From Chaetomium olivaceum (taxonomy: Eukaryota; Ascomycota; Sordariomycetes; Sordariales; Chaetomiaceae), in assembly GCA_039881045.1 (NCBI GenBank), contig JAYWVB010000005.1, positions 496,001 to 560,000 of the forward strand: a DNA stretch of 64,000 nt, written 5' to 3'. A program made the position numbers and the translations under genes. This document shows positions 48,146 through 59,094 of this stretch, one piece after another. The notes under the pieces were generated by a model. That model searched no databases and was not told where the DNA came from. It saw only the letters and a program-made list of their open reading frames with translations. The stretch's first letter is position 1. Each line of letters begins with the position of its first letter.

Positions 48146-49046
48146 TTAGCACTTGACGGGCAAAGCCTTGCCGGAGCCGGTCTTCTTAGCCAGGGCAATC
48201 TCGTTGTTGCGGCGGGTGACGAGACCAGGGAGCTTCTTGCCGCCGGCGTTGACCCACTTGGGGAGCTCGTTGCTGAGCACATTGTTGACGTTCTCGCCGT
48301 TGTTGAGGCGCTTGATGAGCTGGGAGCCCTGGGCCGCGCCGCAACCGACGTTGAAGGACCAGCTGACGAGCGCGCCGTACTGGTTTAGGTTGAGGACGGC
48401 CTTGTTGTTGAGCATGGCGGTGATGCACTTCTCGAATTTCTGTTGTACGTTAGCGGGGCTGCTGGTGATGGTGGTTTTTTGAGAGTTGGGGCTCAGTTAC
48501 CTTCATGTCATCGGCCAGCAGCTTCTTGCCGTCGGCGGTGGAGAGCGGGATCTTGTACTTGACCTCGGCGCACTTGGCCTTGGTGCAGAGATGGCCGTAG
48601 CCGACGGTGGGGTAGCCCGCAGGGTCGGTGTCTGAACTTGAGTGTCAGTTATCCCGATTCGATCGGCGGACAGAGGAAAGCGAAGTCCACATACAGACGT
48701 TGGCACGGAAGCCCTCAGCCTTGCCAATCAGGTCGACAGTGGCCGAGTTGGACTTGGGAGCAGTGCAGGTCGAGCCACCACCGCACTTCTTGGTGACATA
48801 GCCGCTGGTGCCAGTCTTGACGTAGTAGTCGGCGACGTAGCAGCCATCTTGAGTCTTATCCCAGATGTTGTTGCCGTTGACCGAGGTGCCGGCAGTCTGG
48901 CAGCTGATGGTCACATCAGCACCCTTGCTGTACGACTTCTTGACAGCGTAGTTGGTGCCCGGGCCGGTGCGGCAGTTGACGGTGCTGCCAGTGATGGGGT
49001 AGGCAATGGCCGAAGCGGCGAGAGTGGCGAAGACGAAGAACTTCAT
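48146..49046 (-). CDS. secreted SH3-GH24 lysozyme
   Basis: Exons 49046-48695, 48631-48501 and 48439-48146 (introns 63 and 61 nt, branch sites CTGAC and GCTAAC) encode 258 residues. A signal peptide (MKFFVFATLAASAIA) is followed by a bacterial-type SH3 domain (residues 17-88; NCRTGPGT, IWDKTQDGCYVADYYVKT). A short linker with Cys leads to a T4-type lysozyme domain. Glu111, Asp120 and Thr126 have exactly the spacing of the T4 lysozyme catalytic set, within KAEGFRANVYTDPAGYPTVGYGH. The domain continues with ALVSWSFNVGC. Predicted activity is hydrolysis of peptidoglycan outside the cell, so an antibacterial or bacterivorous role. The fold is bacterial or phage-derived, but introns and secretion signal show integration. 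Divergently paired with the CHAP gene at 51479. Confidence 0.93.
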
Positions 49047-49195
49047 TTTAATGGTTGAAGGAAGATATTTCTCAAAGAGTGAAGAAGAAGCGGGATTATT
49101 AGAATTGTTGAAGGCGAATGGAAGATGATGTTGTAGGAGTTGTTGTGAGTGTGAGTGAGTGGTTAGTCTGGATTCTCTCGACGACAACCCGACCT

Positions 49196-49203
49196 CTATA
49201 TAC
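49196..49203 (-). promoter_or_regulatory. TATA-like box of the GH24 gene
   Basis: GTATATAG on the minus strand about 150 bp upstream of the start at 49046. Confidence 0.45.
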
Positions 49204-51332
49204 GCGTCGTCCTCGTCGTGATCGTCAGTGTTTAGCACTTCGGTGCTATGGTATGCCGTCTTACCTAGCTAAGGTACTCACGATGTTATTCTTGGAGGTC
49301 GAATCTGTACTGTTTTCGTCCACTCCATCGACACGGGTCAAGGGTCGAGAACGCAAGTAATCCCTGGTCTGTGCTGGTTCCTGGGGAGAAGAGTCGGGAC
49401 GATCCATTCCTGATGCCGGTAGTGGGCCGTCTTACTCGCCGTAGGGCAGCTTAGAGTTACATTCTTGGCGCGACTTGGAATGTTGATCGATTCTTTTTGT
49501 GGGGTACCTCGGCCCAAGAGACCTGAACGGACGAGAGCGAAGTTCCCGTCAGGTCCTCGCCAGGAAGGTTGTGGTTCTTGGATCTGAACCCCTTGACGAA
49601 CCAAGGACTCGAGAGATTGGAGGGTGGTGCGTGCTGCGGTCGGCACTGGCAGCGATTGAGCAGGCTGGTTGCCCAAACGGGTGAAAATCGACAGGAGAGT
49701 GGGTACACGACACTTGAAATAGATCTCTGTTGGCGAATCAGACGGGTCATCAACGTTGCACCAGATTTCCTCCTTCCGGAACAAGACACCGGGCCAGTGC
49801 GAGCTCCCCCTTTCCCCCACACAAGCGAACGGCGGGTCCGATGTTACCTTGAATCTCGTTTGTCGCATCAGATCCGGACAGACGCGCGGTTGACAACACC
49901 AAAAACGCGTAGGTATCGAACGAAGACTTACTTACACCAGCATGTTTGAATCTGTTGAGGGCGAAGGAGAGGGCATGTGAAGCGAAGTCATCTTGTTCGC
50001 TGCACTCGGACGTGTCAAATCCGGGGGATTATTCGTAGTAATCATGCGCGGAGCGGCCAATGTAACCATTGGTGAGCAAGGTACTCTCAGCTTGGCCACG
50101 CCAGCGCGGCACGGGGATATCGAGATAGTGAGCACGGCACATCTTTGCTTCAACCCCGAGAGAAACTTACTGAACTATCGTGAGATCTATTGAATCCATC
50201 GCGTTTACAATAGCCATTGCTGACGAACGTTCCGGGTTGATATGGATCGAATTGTCTGATCAGAAGCATCAGATGGGGAACTGGCCACTGCCGCAAGTCA
50301 ACATTGGGCCGCATTCGTCAGTCTCCCGGCTATCAACAAACACCCGAGTCTTCCGAGAACAAGCATCGTCAGGGGCTCTCGTTCTCGGCTGATTCTTTTC
50401 CCAGCACCTTCTCGGCCAGTTGTTCCCCCTACCTCTTTGTCTGTTAACCGAACTAATATTAAGTCTCGCTTGATATGCTCTGGGCCAGAAACGGAAGCTG
50501 TCTAACACAAAGGTTCACCGATGAGACACGCATAATGCCTTTTGCCTACCTAAGCTGCATGTGGTTGTAACCTCTGATCTGTCGGTGATTCTCGGGGTTT
50601 GTTGATCCCAAGGACCTACGGTTAGGATCGACTTAGAAAGTTGGAATTCCTCGACGCGGTCTGCCGAAGCAAGTATCATCGGCCATACAGCAGCAGCCAG
50701 CGAGGATCTTTGCTTCTGAGTTCCCGATCCGTTAACCAGATCGTCAGATTGCGCTCGAGATCGTTTGGTCCACCCTTGTTGTGCTAAGTATGGATCTCAG
50801 CTACCTCGGTATCTTGGTCCAGAATCAAACATGCAAGATCCAGCCAAGTAAGACGTGTAAGAAGAGATCTGTGTCGGATGGTTGTCACCTCCATGTCAGT
50901 GGAGCGCGAGGGCTGAAGACTGACTAGCCTGGCCCACCCTTCTTGTCAACTGATCGAGGCTTGGCCTTGGTGTCAAGCGTCCCAGCTAAAATAAGTGACA
51001 GAGCGCGGGTCAACCAGCGTTACGCTAGCTGGGGCTGGCAGCAGGGGGGTCAGGTAGGGCGGCAGGGCGACCACACCCGCTTTTTGTTCCTTGCAGGCGA
51101 ATCTGGCAGCAATGAGGGTAGCTTGGCATGAAGGGGTCCCCAGTTGTAATTTCCCGGCTGCAGATTCCGCAAATAACGGAAGGGCGCCGTGTTAGGCCGT
51201 CTTACTTTCAACACCAACCCCGGGAATAGGCCGTGCTCATTTTTGCCTGTGTCCGGGCGTCGGGTCTTGGATAGCTGAACTTCGAGTCTGACGACAAACC
51301 TTCATTCCTGAGAAGAATCAACACACAATTGG

Positions 51333-51338
51333 TATAAA
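51333..51338 (+). promoter_or_regulatory. TATA box of the CHAP gene
   Basis: TATAAA about 140 bp upstream of the start at 51479, followed by a C/T-rich, CAAAC/TTCAA-containing leader typical of highly expressed fungal secreted-protein genes. Confidence 0.5.
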
Positions 51339-51478
51339 GAAGTAGCTAAATCCCCGAGTGATCGACTTCTAGCTCATCATCACTCACACACTTCAAACAC
51401 CTTCACTTCAAACTTCAATCTTCAACCTTTAATTCCATTCGACTCCTTTTCCATCTCTTCGACACACCCTCAATCACC

Positions 51479-52242
51479 ATGAAGCTCGCTCTCTTCGCCG
51501 CTCTTTTCGAGGCCGTGGCCTTTTCGGTCACCGCCGCCTACCCCATCACCGGCAGCGTCGTCAACTGCCGCACCGGCCCCGGCACCAGCTACGGCATCAA
51601 GAAGTCGTATAGCAAGGGCGCCGATGTGAAGATCAGCTGCCAGACTACGGGCACCTCGGTCAACGGCAACAACATCTGGGATAAGACCCAGGATGGCTGC
51701 TACGTCGCCGACTACTACGTCAAGACCGGCACCGACGGCTTTGTCACCAAGAAGTGCAGCAGCGGCGGCGGCGGTGGCGGTGGTGGCAGCGTCCCCGGCC
51801 CCGTCACGAACGACTACCCCTACAAGTCCAGCTGCGGCGGCGTCGACCCCTGGAACTACTACAAGTGCCGTGAGTCCTCCCTTTTTGGACATTTTCTATC
51901 TGGCCCCCACTAACCCCCCAATCAGAGTGCACCTCCTTCGTCGCGTGGCGCATCAACAAGCGCCTGGGCATCAAGTTCCACAACCAGTACAAGGGCACCA
52001 ACTGGGGCAACGCCAACACCTGGGACGACGCGGCCAAGCGCACCGGCGTCAAGGTCAACAGCACCCCGAAGCCCGGCTGCATCGCCCAGTCCAACGCCGG
52101 CAACTACGGTCACGTCGCCTGGGTCACCGCTGTCAACGGCAACCAGGTCACTATCGAGGAGTACAACTGGGCCAAGCGCGAGGGCTACGGCAAGCGCACT
52201 GTTTCCAAGGGTTCTTTCAACTACATCCACCTCAAGAACTAA
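51479..52242 (+). CDS. secreted SH3-CHAP peptidoglycan amidase/endopeptidase-like protein
   Basis: Exons 51479-51869 and 51926-52242 (56-nt intron, branch ACTAAC) encode 235 residues. A signal peptide (MKLALFAALFEAVAFSVTAA) precedes an SH3 domain about 89% identical to that of the GH24 protein, then a Gly-rich linker (Gly8) and a CHAP domain. The catalytic Cys132 (QCTSFVAWRI) and His193 (NYGHVAWV) are present. Glu209 or Asn211 in IEEYNW can complete the triad. CHAP enzymes cleave the peptide part of peptidoglycan, as amidases or endopeptidases. With the lysozyme next door the pair would attack both the sugar and peptide bonds of bacterial walls. The frame is intact and the gene looks functional. 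Confidence 0.92.
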
Positions 52243-52476
52243 GCTTCTTGTCAGGGTTGTCAACCAGTTACTGGGGATGGTGGTGAGCGGGCGAGGATGA
52301 TTGCGGATTAGACGGTATTTATATTCAAGTTCCTGTGTATAGCTTCAGTTTGATTGGTTTCGAGTGGTTCTTTGTGAAATACTTTTACTTCTCGAAGAGC
52401 ATTTGGGGGGTATATAATCCAGGGTAGAAGAAAGCATTAGACGCATTTGCAGCCCTTATCACAGCCCCAAATTCCC

Positions 52477-53969
52477 CTAAGGCCGGCATGTCGGAACAAT
52501 GCCCCATTCTGAGTATACGCTCATCCTATTATCCACGCCCATCATTCCTCTAACCGCCGACCACGCGCCCATCAGAAATAGGTGATCCAGCTCGGCCATC
52601 GCCGTCTCATTCGCAACAGCCAGCCGCAGAAACCGCTGGTTCTTTGTACACATCGGACGTGAGCCATTCCGACCACCACCGTTCGCTCCATCATGATCCG
52701 TCCCGTCGGCGGCCCTTTCACAAACCCACCGATTCGACCCATCCTCCTCCACCCAATTATACCCACAACCCCCCTCACAACCATCATCATCCCCCACCCG
52801 GAACAGCTCCCTTCCCTTCCCCCCCCAACCCCCATCTCCCCGCCATTCAACACCCCCCAGCCCATGCACCGCATACAAAACCGCCAACGGATCCCATGAC
52901 GCCCGCGCCGTCTTCTCGTACCCATACCAGCGGTACGCCATCCGCACGGGATCATCCTCCGGGCCGTGCGCTACCAGCAGCCCACCCGCGAGGACATGCA
53001 ACCCGACATCATCGCCGACGAACGTCAGCAGCGGCGGTGCTGTCTCGTTGCCAGGGGCATGGGCATGGGCATGGGCATCGTTGTTGCCGTCGTCGTCGTC
53101 GTCGTCGTCGTCGTCAGCGTCGTCGTCGCCGTTGTCAGCCCCCCACGTGTTGATGACGTGGGCAGCGGCGGATGGGCCGGACGGCGAGCCCCAGAAGTTC
53201 CAGCTGCGGCCGGACGGGTAGCCACCGCCCATTACCACCAGCTCGGCGACCTTGCGGGCGACGAGGGCGCGGCCTGGGAGGGGGGAGTAGGCGTCGGGGG
53301 TGGAGTTCAGGAGGGCGGATAGCTAAATAGGAAATGGGGGTTAATTCTTTTGTGTGCTTTGGGTGAGTGGTTGTATATTTTGAGGGTATGGGGGGTTGGG
53401 ATTGGGAAGTTGGTCGGAAGGAAGGTGGGGGGAGGAAACTTGGAAGGAATAAGGGAGGACGGACATTATCCAGAAACCCGATTGAGACAATGGTCACGCT
53501 GCGGTCCTCTGCCTGGGAGAGAACCTTGCGGTACAGCACCACCGGATCCCAAGCATCCTCGGCGCGTCCCCAGGGGAGGCTGCCACCGGAAAAGTGGTAA
53601 GCCACCTTGCTAGCGTACTCGCCCAGCGTAAAGTACCAGCTGTCGAAAAAGGTGGCGTTGGTCAGGGGGCGCGGGATGCCAATTGGAACATCGGATTTGC
53701 CATAGTGGGCTAGGATGGCTGATGCGGCGAGGGCGGAGTATGAGGATGGGTAATTGACATTGACGGCTAAGAGGTCTACGTCTGAAGTAGAGGCTGCGAG
53801 GAGCAGCGCGCCGGCATCACTGGGAAGGCGGTGAGCGAAGGAGATGAAACAAGGGGTGGTGGGCATACTCAACGTCGCTGAAGAGGTCTGTGTCAATGAT
53901 GAGATTTTTCTTGGCTGCAAGAACCAAACTGCCGATGGTTAAAAGGCAAAGAATGATAGGACGTCTCAT
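52477..53969 (-). CDS. secreted inosine-uridine preferring nucleoside hydrolase-like protein
   Basis: Exons 53969-53869, 53819-53465 and 53322-52477 (introns 49 and 142 nt) encode 433 residues. A signal peptide (MRRPIILCLLTIGSLVLA) is followed at once by the nucleoside-hydrolase metal site DTDLFSDVDDAGAL, split by the first intron. ELVVMGGGYP and ASWDPLAVLYAVHG are further family blocks, the latter carrying the distal Asp. The enzyme should release bases from nucleosides with calcium. Secretion suggests nucleoside scavenging or removal of extracellular nucleoside signals. Odd features are an Asp9/His-Ala repeat insertion encoded by triplet and hexamer repeats and a Gly/Asp-rich insertion near the C-terminus. 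The second intron donor is GTCCGT, atypical but supported by frame. Confidence 0.87.
53055..53115. repeat. coding microsatellites in the nucleoside hydrolase gene
   Basis: Four copies of GGGCAT (53055-53078) encode alternating His-Ala, and nine copies of GTC (53089-53115) encode a run of Asp on the opposite strand. Both are length-variable repeat types within a coding exon. Confidence 0.85.
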
Positions 53970-54406
53970 AGCGTGGGAACTGGAAATGTTGGAAAATAGA
54001 GGAATGGGATGAATTGAAGTCAAATTCATTGTGTTGATTGGACCAAGTTGGGATGGATATGTATGTACGTACCTACCTAAGGTACAGCGAATAAGCTCTT
54101 CCACACGTGATGGTCTGACACTTACATACGGCCCCGACAGCCCTTACCACATTCGATCTCACGGAACTTGTCCTGTTTTATGCCGTTTTGCGGTTTGGGG
54201 TCCAAATCCTATTTGATATTGCCTAACTTTGTTGATTATACCAATACTCGACTAGGTCATTCCCACAGCTAAAAGTAATTACCACGGGCCCAAGACTGCT
54301 AGTTCACGTCACAGCTTGTGCCTGAACGACTTGGACTCAAGTCGTTCTTGCTTGCAGTCGCAAAAGATGTCGCCCAGGTCAAGGAATCGACAAAAAGTGT
54401 GGTGAT
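53970..54406. other. intergenic between nucleoside hydrolase and tRNA
   Basis: Promoter side of the nucleoside hydrolase. No gene is supported. Confidence 0.5.
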
Positions 54407-54502
54407 CTCTCCCGCCGGGAATTGAACCCGGGTCTCGAGCGATGTCACGACTTGGTGGAGTCTGATGACAAGCTCACATACTGACCACTATACTACGGAA
54501 GA
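54407..54502 (-). tRNA. tRNA-Asp (anticodon GTC) with a 24-nt intron
   Basis: The minus strand folds as a tRNA. Acceptor arms TCTTCCG and CGGGAGA pair with one G-U. The D-arm region is TAGTATAGTGGTCAGTAT. The anticodon stem is GAGC/GCTC with loop TTGTCA, and the T-arm is CCGGGTTCAATTCCCGG, which also serves as the B box. The intron sits one base after the anticodon, as eukaryotic tRNA introns do. Discriminator base 73 is G, the aspartate identity base. Pairing is complete, so the gene looks functional. Confidence 0.88.
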
Positions 54503-55526
54503 CTATGGATGTTGACATCCACTGTAGCTTGGAGGAGCCGGCCGAACCACCACTATATCAACTTTCCAACCTAGCGTCCACCATTGGCAGATGAGGTGGT
54601 TAGAAGAAAGTCAAGGGTGAGTTCCCTACCTTAGTTTCCCAAGGTTTTCGAAGCCAAGAACAACCTTCATCGTACGCCCCACAAACTAATATAGTGGGGG
54701 CTTTGTGAGAGATGAGCGATAGGAATCGCGAGGCTCAAAGGCACTGCAAGTACCACTCTATTCTGTTAATCGAAAGCTAAGGAAAAGAGAGAAAGGATTA
54801 CAACACAGGGATGGGTCGTGGAATAAGTGTGGTGTGCGCACAGACCACTGCAGTATATGACCGGGAATGCGCATCCAACCCTAACCCAGGGCACCAGGCG
54901 CATTCTCCGTCACAGGCTTGTAGTTGATCACCAGACTTAAACTACCATCTCGTTGAACCAGGCGTTGGATGACCCGGTTTTTATGTCAGGGTGTTGTACA
55001 TAGTAGTGACAGAAGATTTCTCGAACTCGTTTTGTGGGGAGAATAAGTTGTTATAAGCAGCTGCGAGCAGACCGGGAAGGATGATGGAAATGCCGCGCTT
55101 CATCTGGTCAACGTTCTGAATCTTACGTAGCAGCGCTTGGCACCCTCTCCGCTCCAAGCCTGCGTCGGTCCGTTTGCTCCCGTTGGCCCTGACTTATGTA
55201 GGCATGTCCAAAGAGCGGCACCCAATCAAGTCAAGGGTACCCCAAACCTCCCAAAGTTTCGTCAGCTTCCCTTGGGGTCAGCTCCCCTTGAGGTTGGACT
55301 CCTGGTTCAAGGACGCGGATAGCGCCCTGAGTTTGAGCTTGACAGTCATACTTATCTCTGAGTTTGTAATTACCACCTCAGTAATCACATCATTTACTGT
55401 TCATATGGCTGACGATGTATTCCTTCAACAGGCCGCCTTCCTTGCCGAGCAAATAGTCCGACGGATGAGATGCTTTGAGCCTTTCAGCAGCTCAGCAGCG
55501 GCCACTAGGAAACTCCCACCATAACA
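54503..55526. other. region between tRNA and NLR relic
   Basis: I see no gene. An open frame at 55174-55524 leads into the NLR relic but has no NACHT motif. The sequence is not obviously AT-rich. It may contain decayed N-terminal NLR sequence that can no longer be read. Confidence 0.4.
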
Positions 55527-58500
55527 ATGCCAGATAGCATTTCCAACATCGCAAACGCAAAGGAGGCTTCACAAGATACCCCCAAGATGGAGGAATCCTA
55601 TCCCATCATGATCGAGTCGCTCATTGCCTCATCAAGCGCTAAACTAGCAAAATGCATCCTCTCATGGGTGATCTCGGCACCACGACCGCTCTCTATCGAC
55701 GAACTCACAGAAGCAGTTAGGTTGGATATCGACCAAACTCTAACATTACCACCCTCAGAGCACTTGGAGAGAATCACGGGACCTCTCATCGTGGTGGACG
55801 GTCAATCTAGAGTCCACATTGCCCATGAGACCACCGTGGCCTTGTTGACTGGACCACACGAGGACGGGACATTCTGGATCGACCGTCCCATAGCACACTG
55901 TAAAATCGCCGAGATTTGTCTGATGATCCTCTGCAGCGACGAGTTCATCTCGCCAAAGCGAAGGGTTAGCAACGGCAATACCAAGCCCTCCTCCCCCTTG
56001 TCAGCTTACGCAGCGACCCATTTTGCCCATCACCTTGCGCACGGCTCACCAACCTCCGACGGTAATTTGACTTTGCTGGACACGTTTCTTCAGACCAACG
56101 TCCTGACATGGATCGAGAGGCTCGCAGAGTTGGGCGATCTTGCCGGCGTGCTAGGTGGTGCCCGCGGAATAGAGACCTATCTGAGGCGGCGAGAGAACTG
56201 CCATATCGTCGGCAATAAAGTCCAAGTCGAGATGGCTGAGGGATGGGTAACTGAGATCTACCGCTTAATTGCCCTTTTCCACTCAGCCCTTCTCGCTATG
56301 CCATCGTCGGTTCACCATTTGTTGCCGCCGCTTTGCCCCCGGAATTCCATAATTCAAAATACTTTTGGCACATCCACCGAAGGTTTGAAAATAGTCGGCG
56401 AGCTGGATCAAGACTGGAACGACAGGCTGACTTGTTACCTGCTCCCCTGGAATGTTTTATCCGTGGCTTGCTGCGAACGCCTCGTGGCTATTGGTGTTAG
56501 CAATCACGATATCCAGCTCTACAACGCCACCACATTCGAACTTTTTAGCGCAGTGCCAAACGGAAGAAGGCCCCGGTTTATGGCGTTTGACTCGACCTCA
56601 TCCTTTTTGGTCTCGTGTGATTTGGGGTTGCTGGAGCTTTGGGATGTGCGCCGGCCAGGGCAGTCTTCATGCCGCCGTCTGTGGGAGCGTGTCCTCGACT
56701 TCCTCCCTGAAGGGCTTGAACTTAGCCCGGATGAGAAGACGATTGTTCTCTTTGCACCAGGGAAGAGTCAGTTGGTCACGGTTGCAGTCAGTAACGGCCT
56801 CGGAGATGATGTCTTTCCACTCTTTGAGACACCCAACCTCGACAGTGGTGAAGTTGACTGGGCCCAGCGCCCGAGAGTAGTTCGTCTCGATGCATCTCAC
56901 AGCCTTGCTGCTGCTCTTTGCGGGGACTCATCGGTTGTTCTGTGGGACTTGAAGCTTCGTGAGAGGATCGGGGTCCTCGAACCGAAACATGGTACCGAAG
57001 ACGCCGGCTGCTCTTCACGAGCACCCGACCGATTTGACATGATCTTCCAGAGGATTCCCAAGGCTGGCCTTCTCGCCATTTCGGGTGATTCGGGGGTAGC
57101 CACTTACCACCCACGAACACTTGAACAAACCGCCCAATGCCGCCTCTCACACCCCGTCCACCACCTTGCCGCCACCTCCGACGGCCGGCTACTTGTGGCA
57201 GGGGACGAGGTTGGAGTCATTCATTTCTTTCTGTTCGAGACCCTACGTCCGGTGTACCGGATCCAATGGCCAGACCTGAACCATAGACTGTCCCACCTAG
57301 TCTTTTCATTCGACAACAGTCGGCTTTTTGACATCCGCAGTCAATGCTGTAATGTCTGGGAACCCTCGGTGCTCAAAAGACCAGATCTGTCCGGTTACGA
57401 CTTGCCAAGCGAGGTATCGGCTGAACCGCTACCTCCTGAACCACGCAGACGGAAAGATATATCTTTCATCCACCCAACAGAAGACCGTTTCTTCTTTGTC
57501 GGGCGGTATGGCGGGGCAGTGGAGGTGTGGAACGCAAACACAGGGACTGAAGTACAAGAACTTCGACCGGAGATGCCCCACGGGGAAGTAGGCTGTCTCG
57601 GCGGAAGGGTAGACTGCCTAGACTGGAACGAGTCCCAAGGGCTACTACTTATGTTTAACAAAAACGACTGCACCGTTAGCCGCCTTGCATTCGACAACCA
57701 CAGCTTCCACAGCAGCACCCTCTCACACCACCCCCCAAGCACAACCACAATCACAACCACCCCGCTCCTCCACCACCAAACCTCTACCCAAATCCTCCAA
57801 GCCCTCCTCAACCCCAACGGCACAACCGCCCTCCTCCGCACCCGCTTCCACCTCACCCTCCTCGCCATCCCATCCGAGTCAGCCACCACTACCACCACCG
57901 CCATCCCATCATCAAACAACACCATTATCACCACCCTCCCCTCCCCATCAACACCAACACCAGCACCACCACCAATCCCAACCCCACCACCACCCCCATC
58001 AGCACCTCCCTCGCCCACCACCCCTCCAACCCACGCCTCCTCCTCGCCCTCACCCCCGCCCACATCCACCTGCTCGACTGACAGACCCTTGCCAAGCACT
58101 CCCCCGACGAGGGCATCCCCCTGAGTGGCACACCGCTTCTGCCGCGCGGGTTGAGCTACGGGTCGTGGAGTAACCCGGCTTGGTTTGGTAGTAGCGGCAG
58201 AGGTGAAGGCAGCGGTGGTGGTGGGGATGGGGATGGGGATGGGGATGGGGGCGTGGGTGCGGGTGCGGAGGGTGGGGGGATTCTCGCGCGGTTGGTGATG
58301 GCGGGACTGGAGGGGTGGTGGAGGGTGGTGGGTGTGGTGGTGGTGGATGTGGATGTGGCGGGGGTGGGAGTTGGAGGTGACGATGGTGACGGTGGTAACC
58401 GTGGTGGCGGTGACAGGAATAGTGATGGTGACGCCAAGGCTGAAATGCGACTGCTGAGTTGCGTGGCGCTAGCAGTGCCTGTGCATGCATTGCTCGGTGT

Positions 58501-59094
58501 GCGCGGGACGGTGCTGTACTTTTTGGATGCCGCTGGCTGGGTGTGCTCGGTTGAGGTTAAGGGCTGGCCGGAACACTACACACGACACTTCTTTGTGCCG
58601 CCGACGTGGTATCCGCCTAGTGGTGGGATTGTAAGAGTGCCAGTTGCGTTAGTGTCGCGAACGGCGGTGGCATTTTCGAAGGAGGAAGGGTTGGTTGTGT
58701 TCCATGGAGGGTTGGAATTCGGGGAGGAAGTGCCGTTGCGAGAGGACGCTGGGACGCGGTCGCTGTGGGCGGCCAGGGCGGGTGATGTTTGACGGCTGGG
58801 TCGAGAAGTGGAAGATTTTGTTGCTACCGAACGTGCTTGATAAGCGCGGCGTGTTGGGGGGTTTGTCGGCTGCCCGGCTGGCTTCTTGGGTGTTGCGATG
58901 GTTGGGTGGTCTCGCAAAATGGATCGACGGTAAGAGACATGGAGCTAGGGCCCTTGCGTGCAATGAGTGGTGATGCTTCTTGGTTGGTGGCCTTTGGGAT
59001 TGCTCTTGAAACTGTCAGCTTGGGGGTTTCTCAACTTACGGTTGTCCTGGTCTTTCCATAACAGCAACGGAAGGGTTTGTTGCCCATCAGGAAT
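55527..59094 (+). pseudogene. STAND/NLR-type protein with WD-like repeats, NACHT domain missing
   Basis: The frame from 55527 starts in what is normally the winged-helix part downstream of a fungal NACHT domain: AKLAKCILSWVISAPRPLSIDELTEAVRLDI and VVDGQSRVHIAHETTVALLT. A propeller-like region follows (ELWDVRRPGQ, VVLWDLKLRERIGVLEP, VEVWNANTGTEVQEL). No Walker A or NACHT sequence is found upstream. Near 57,900-58,020 the frame shifts inside a Pro/Ser/Thr low-complexity tract. At 58079-58081 a TGA stands where Trp is expected (LLD-stop-QTLAKHSPDEG). Coding potential continues to about 58975 and perhaps through an intron to 59094. These proteins act in non-self recognition and programmed cell death. 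As read this copy cannot signal. The nonsense codon is not homopolymer-linked. Confidence 0.7.

Larger units (their letters stand above)
49047..51478. other. 2.4-kb region between the two SH3 enzyme genes
   Basis: Both genes fire outward from here. Open frames of up to 176 codons (49868-49338, minus) look like chance. I see no third gene, tandem repeat or transposon end, although decayed elements cannot be excluded. Each flank carries a TATA-like box near its gene. Confidence 0.45.

Noticed and set aside
49338..49868. 176-codon minus-strand frame between the SH3 genes
   Set aside because: No motif, no upstream promoter or splice pattern, and competing open frames on the other strand.
57395..58099. 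Gly/Val-rich minus-strand frame opposite the NLR relic
   Set aside because: It is the complement of a CCA/ACC low-complexity tract.
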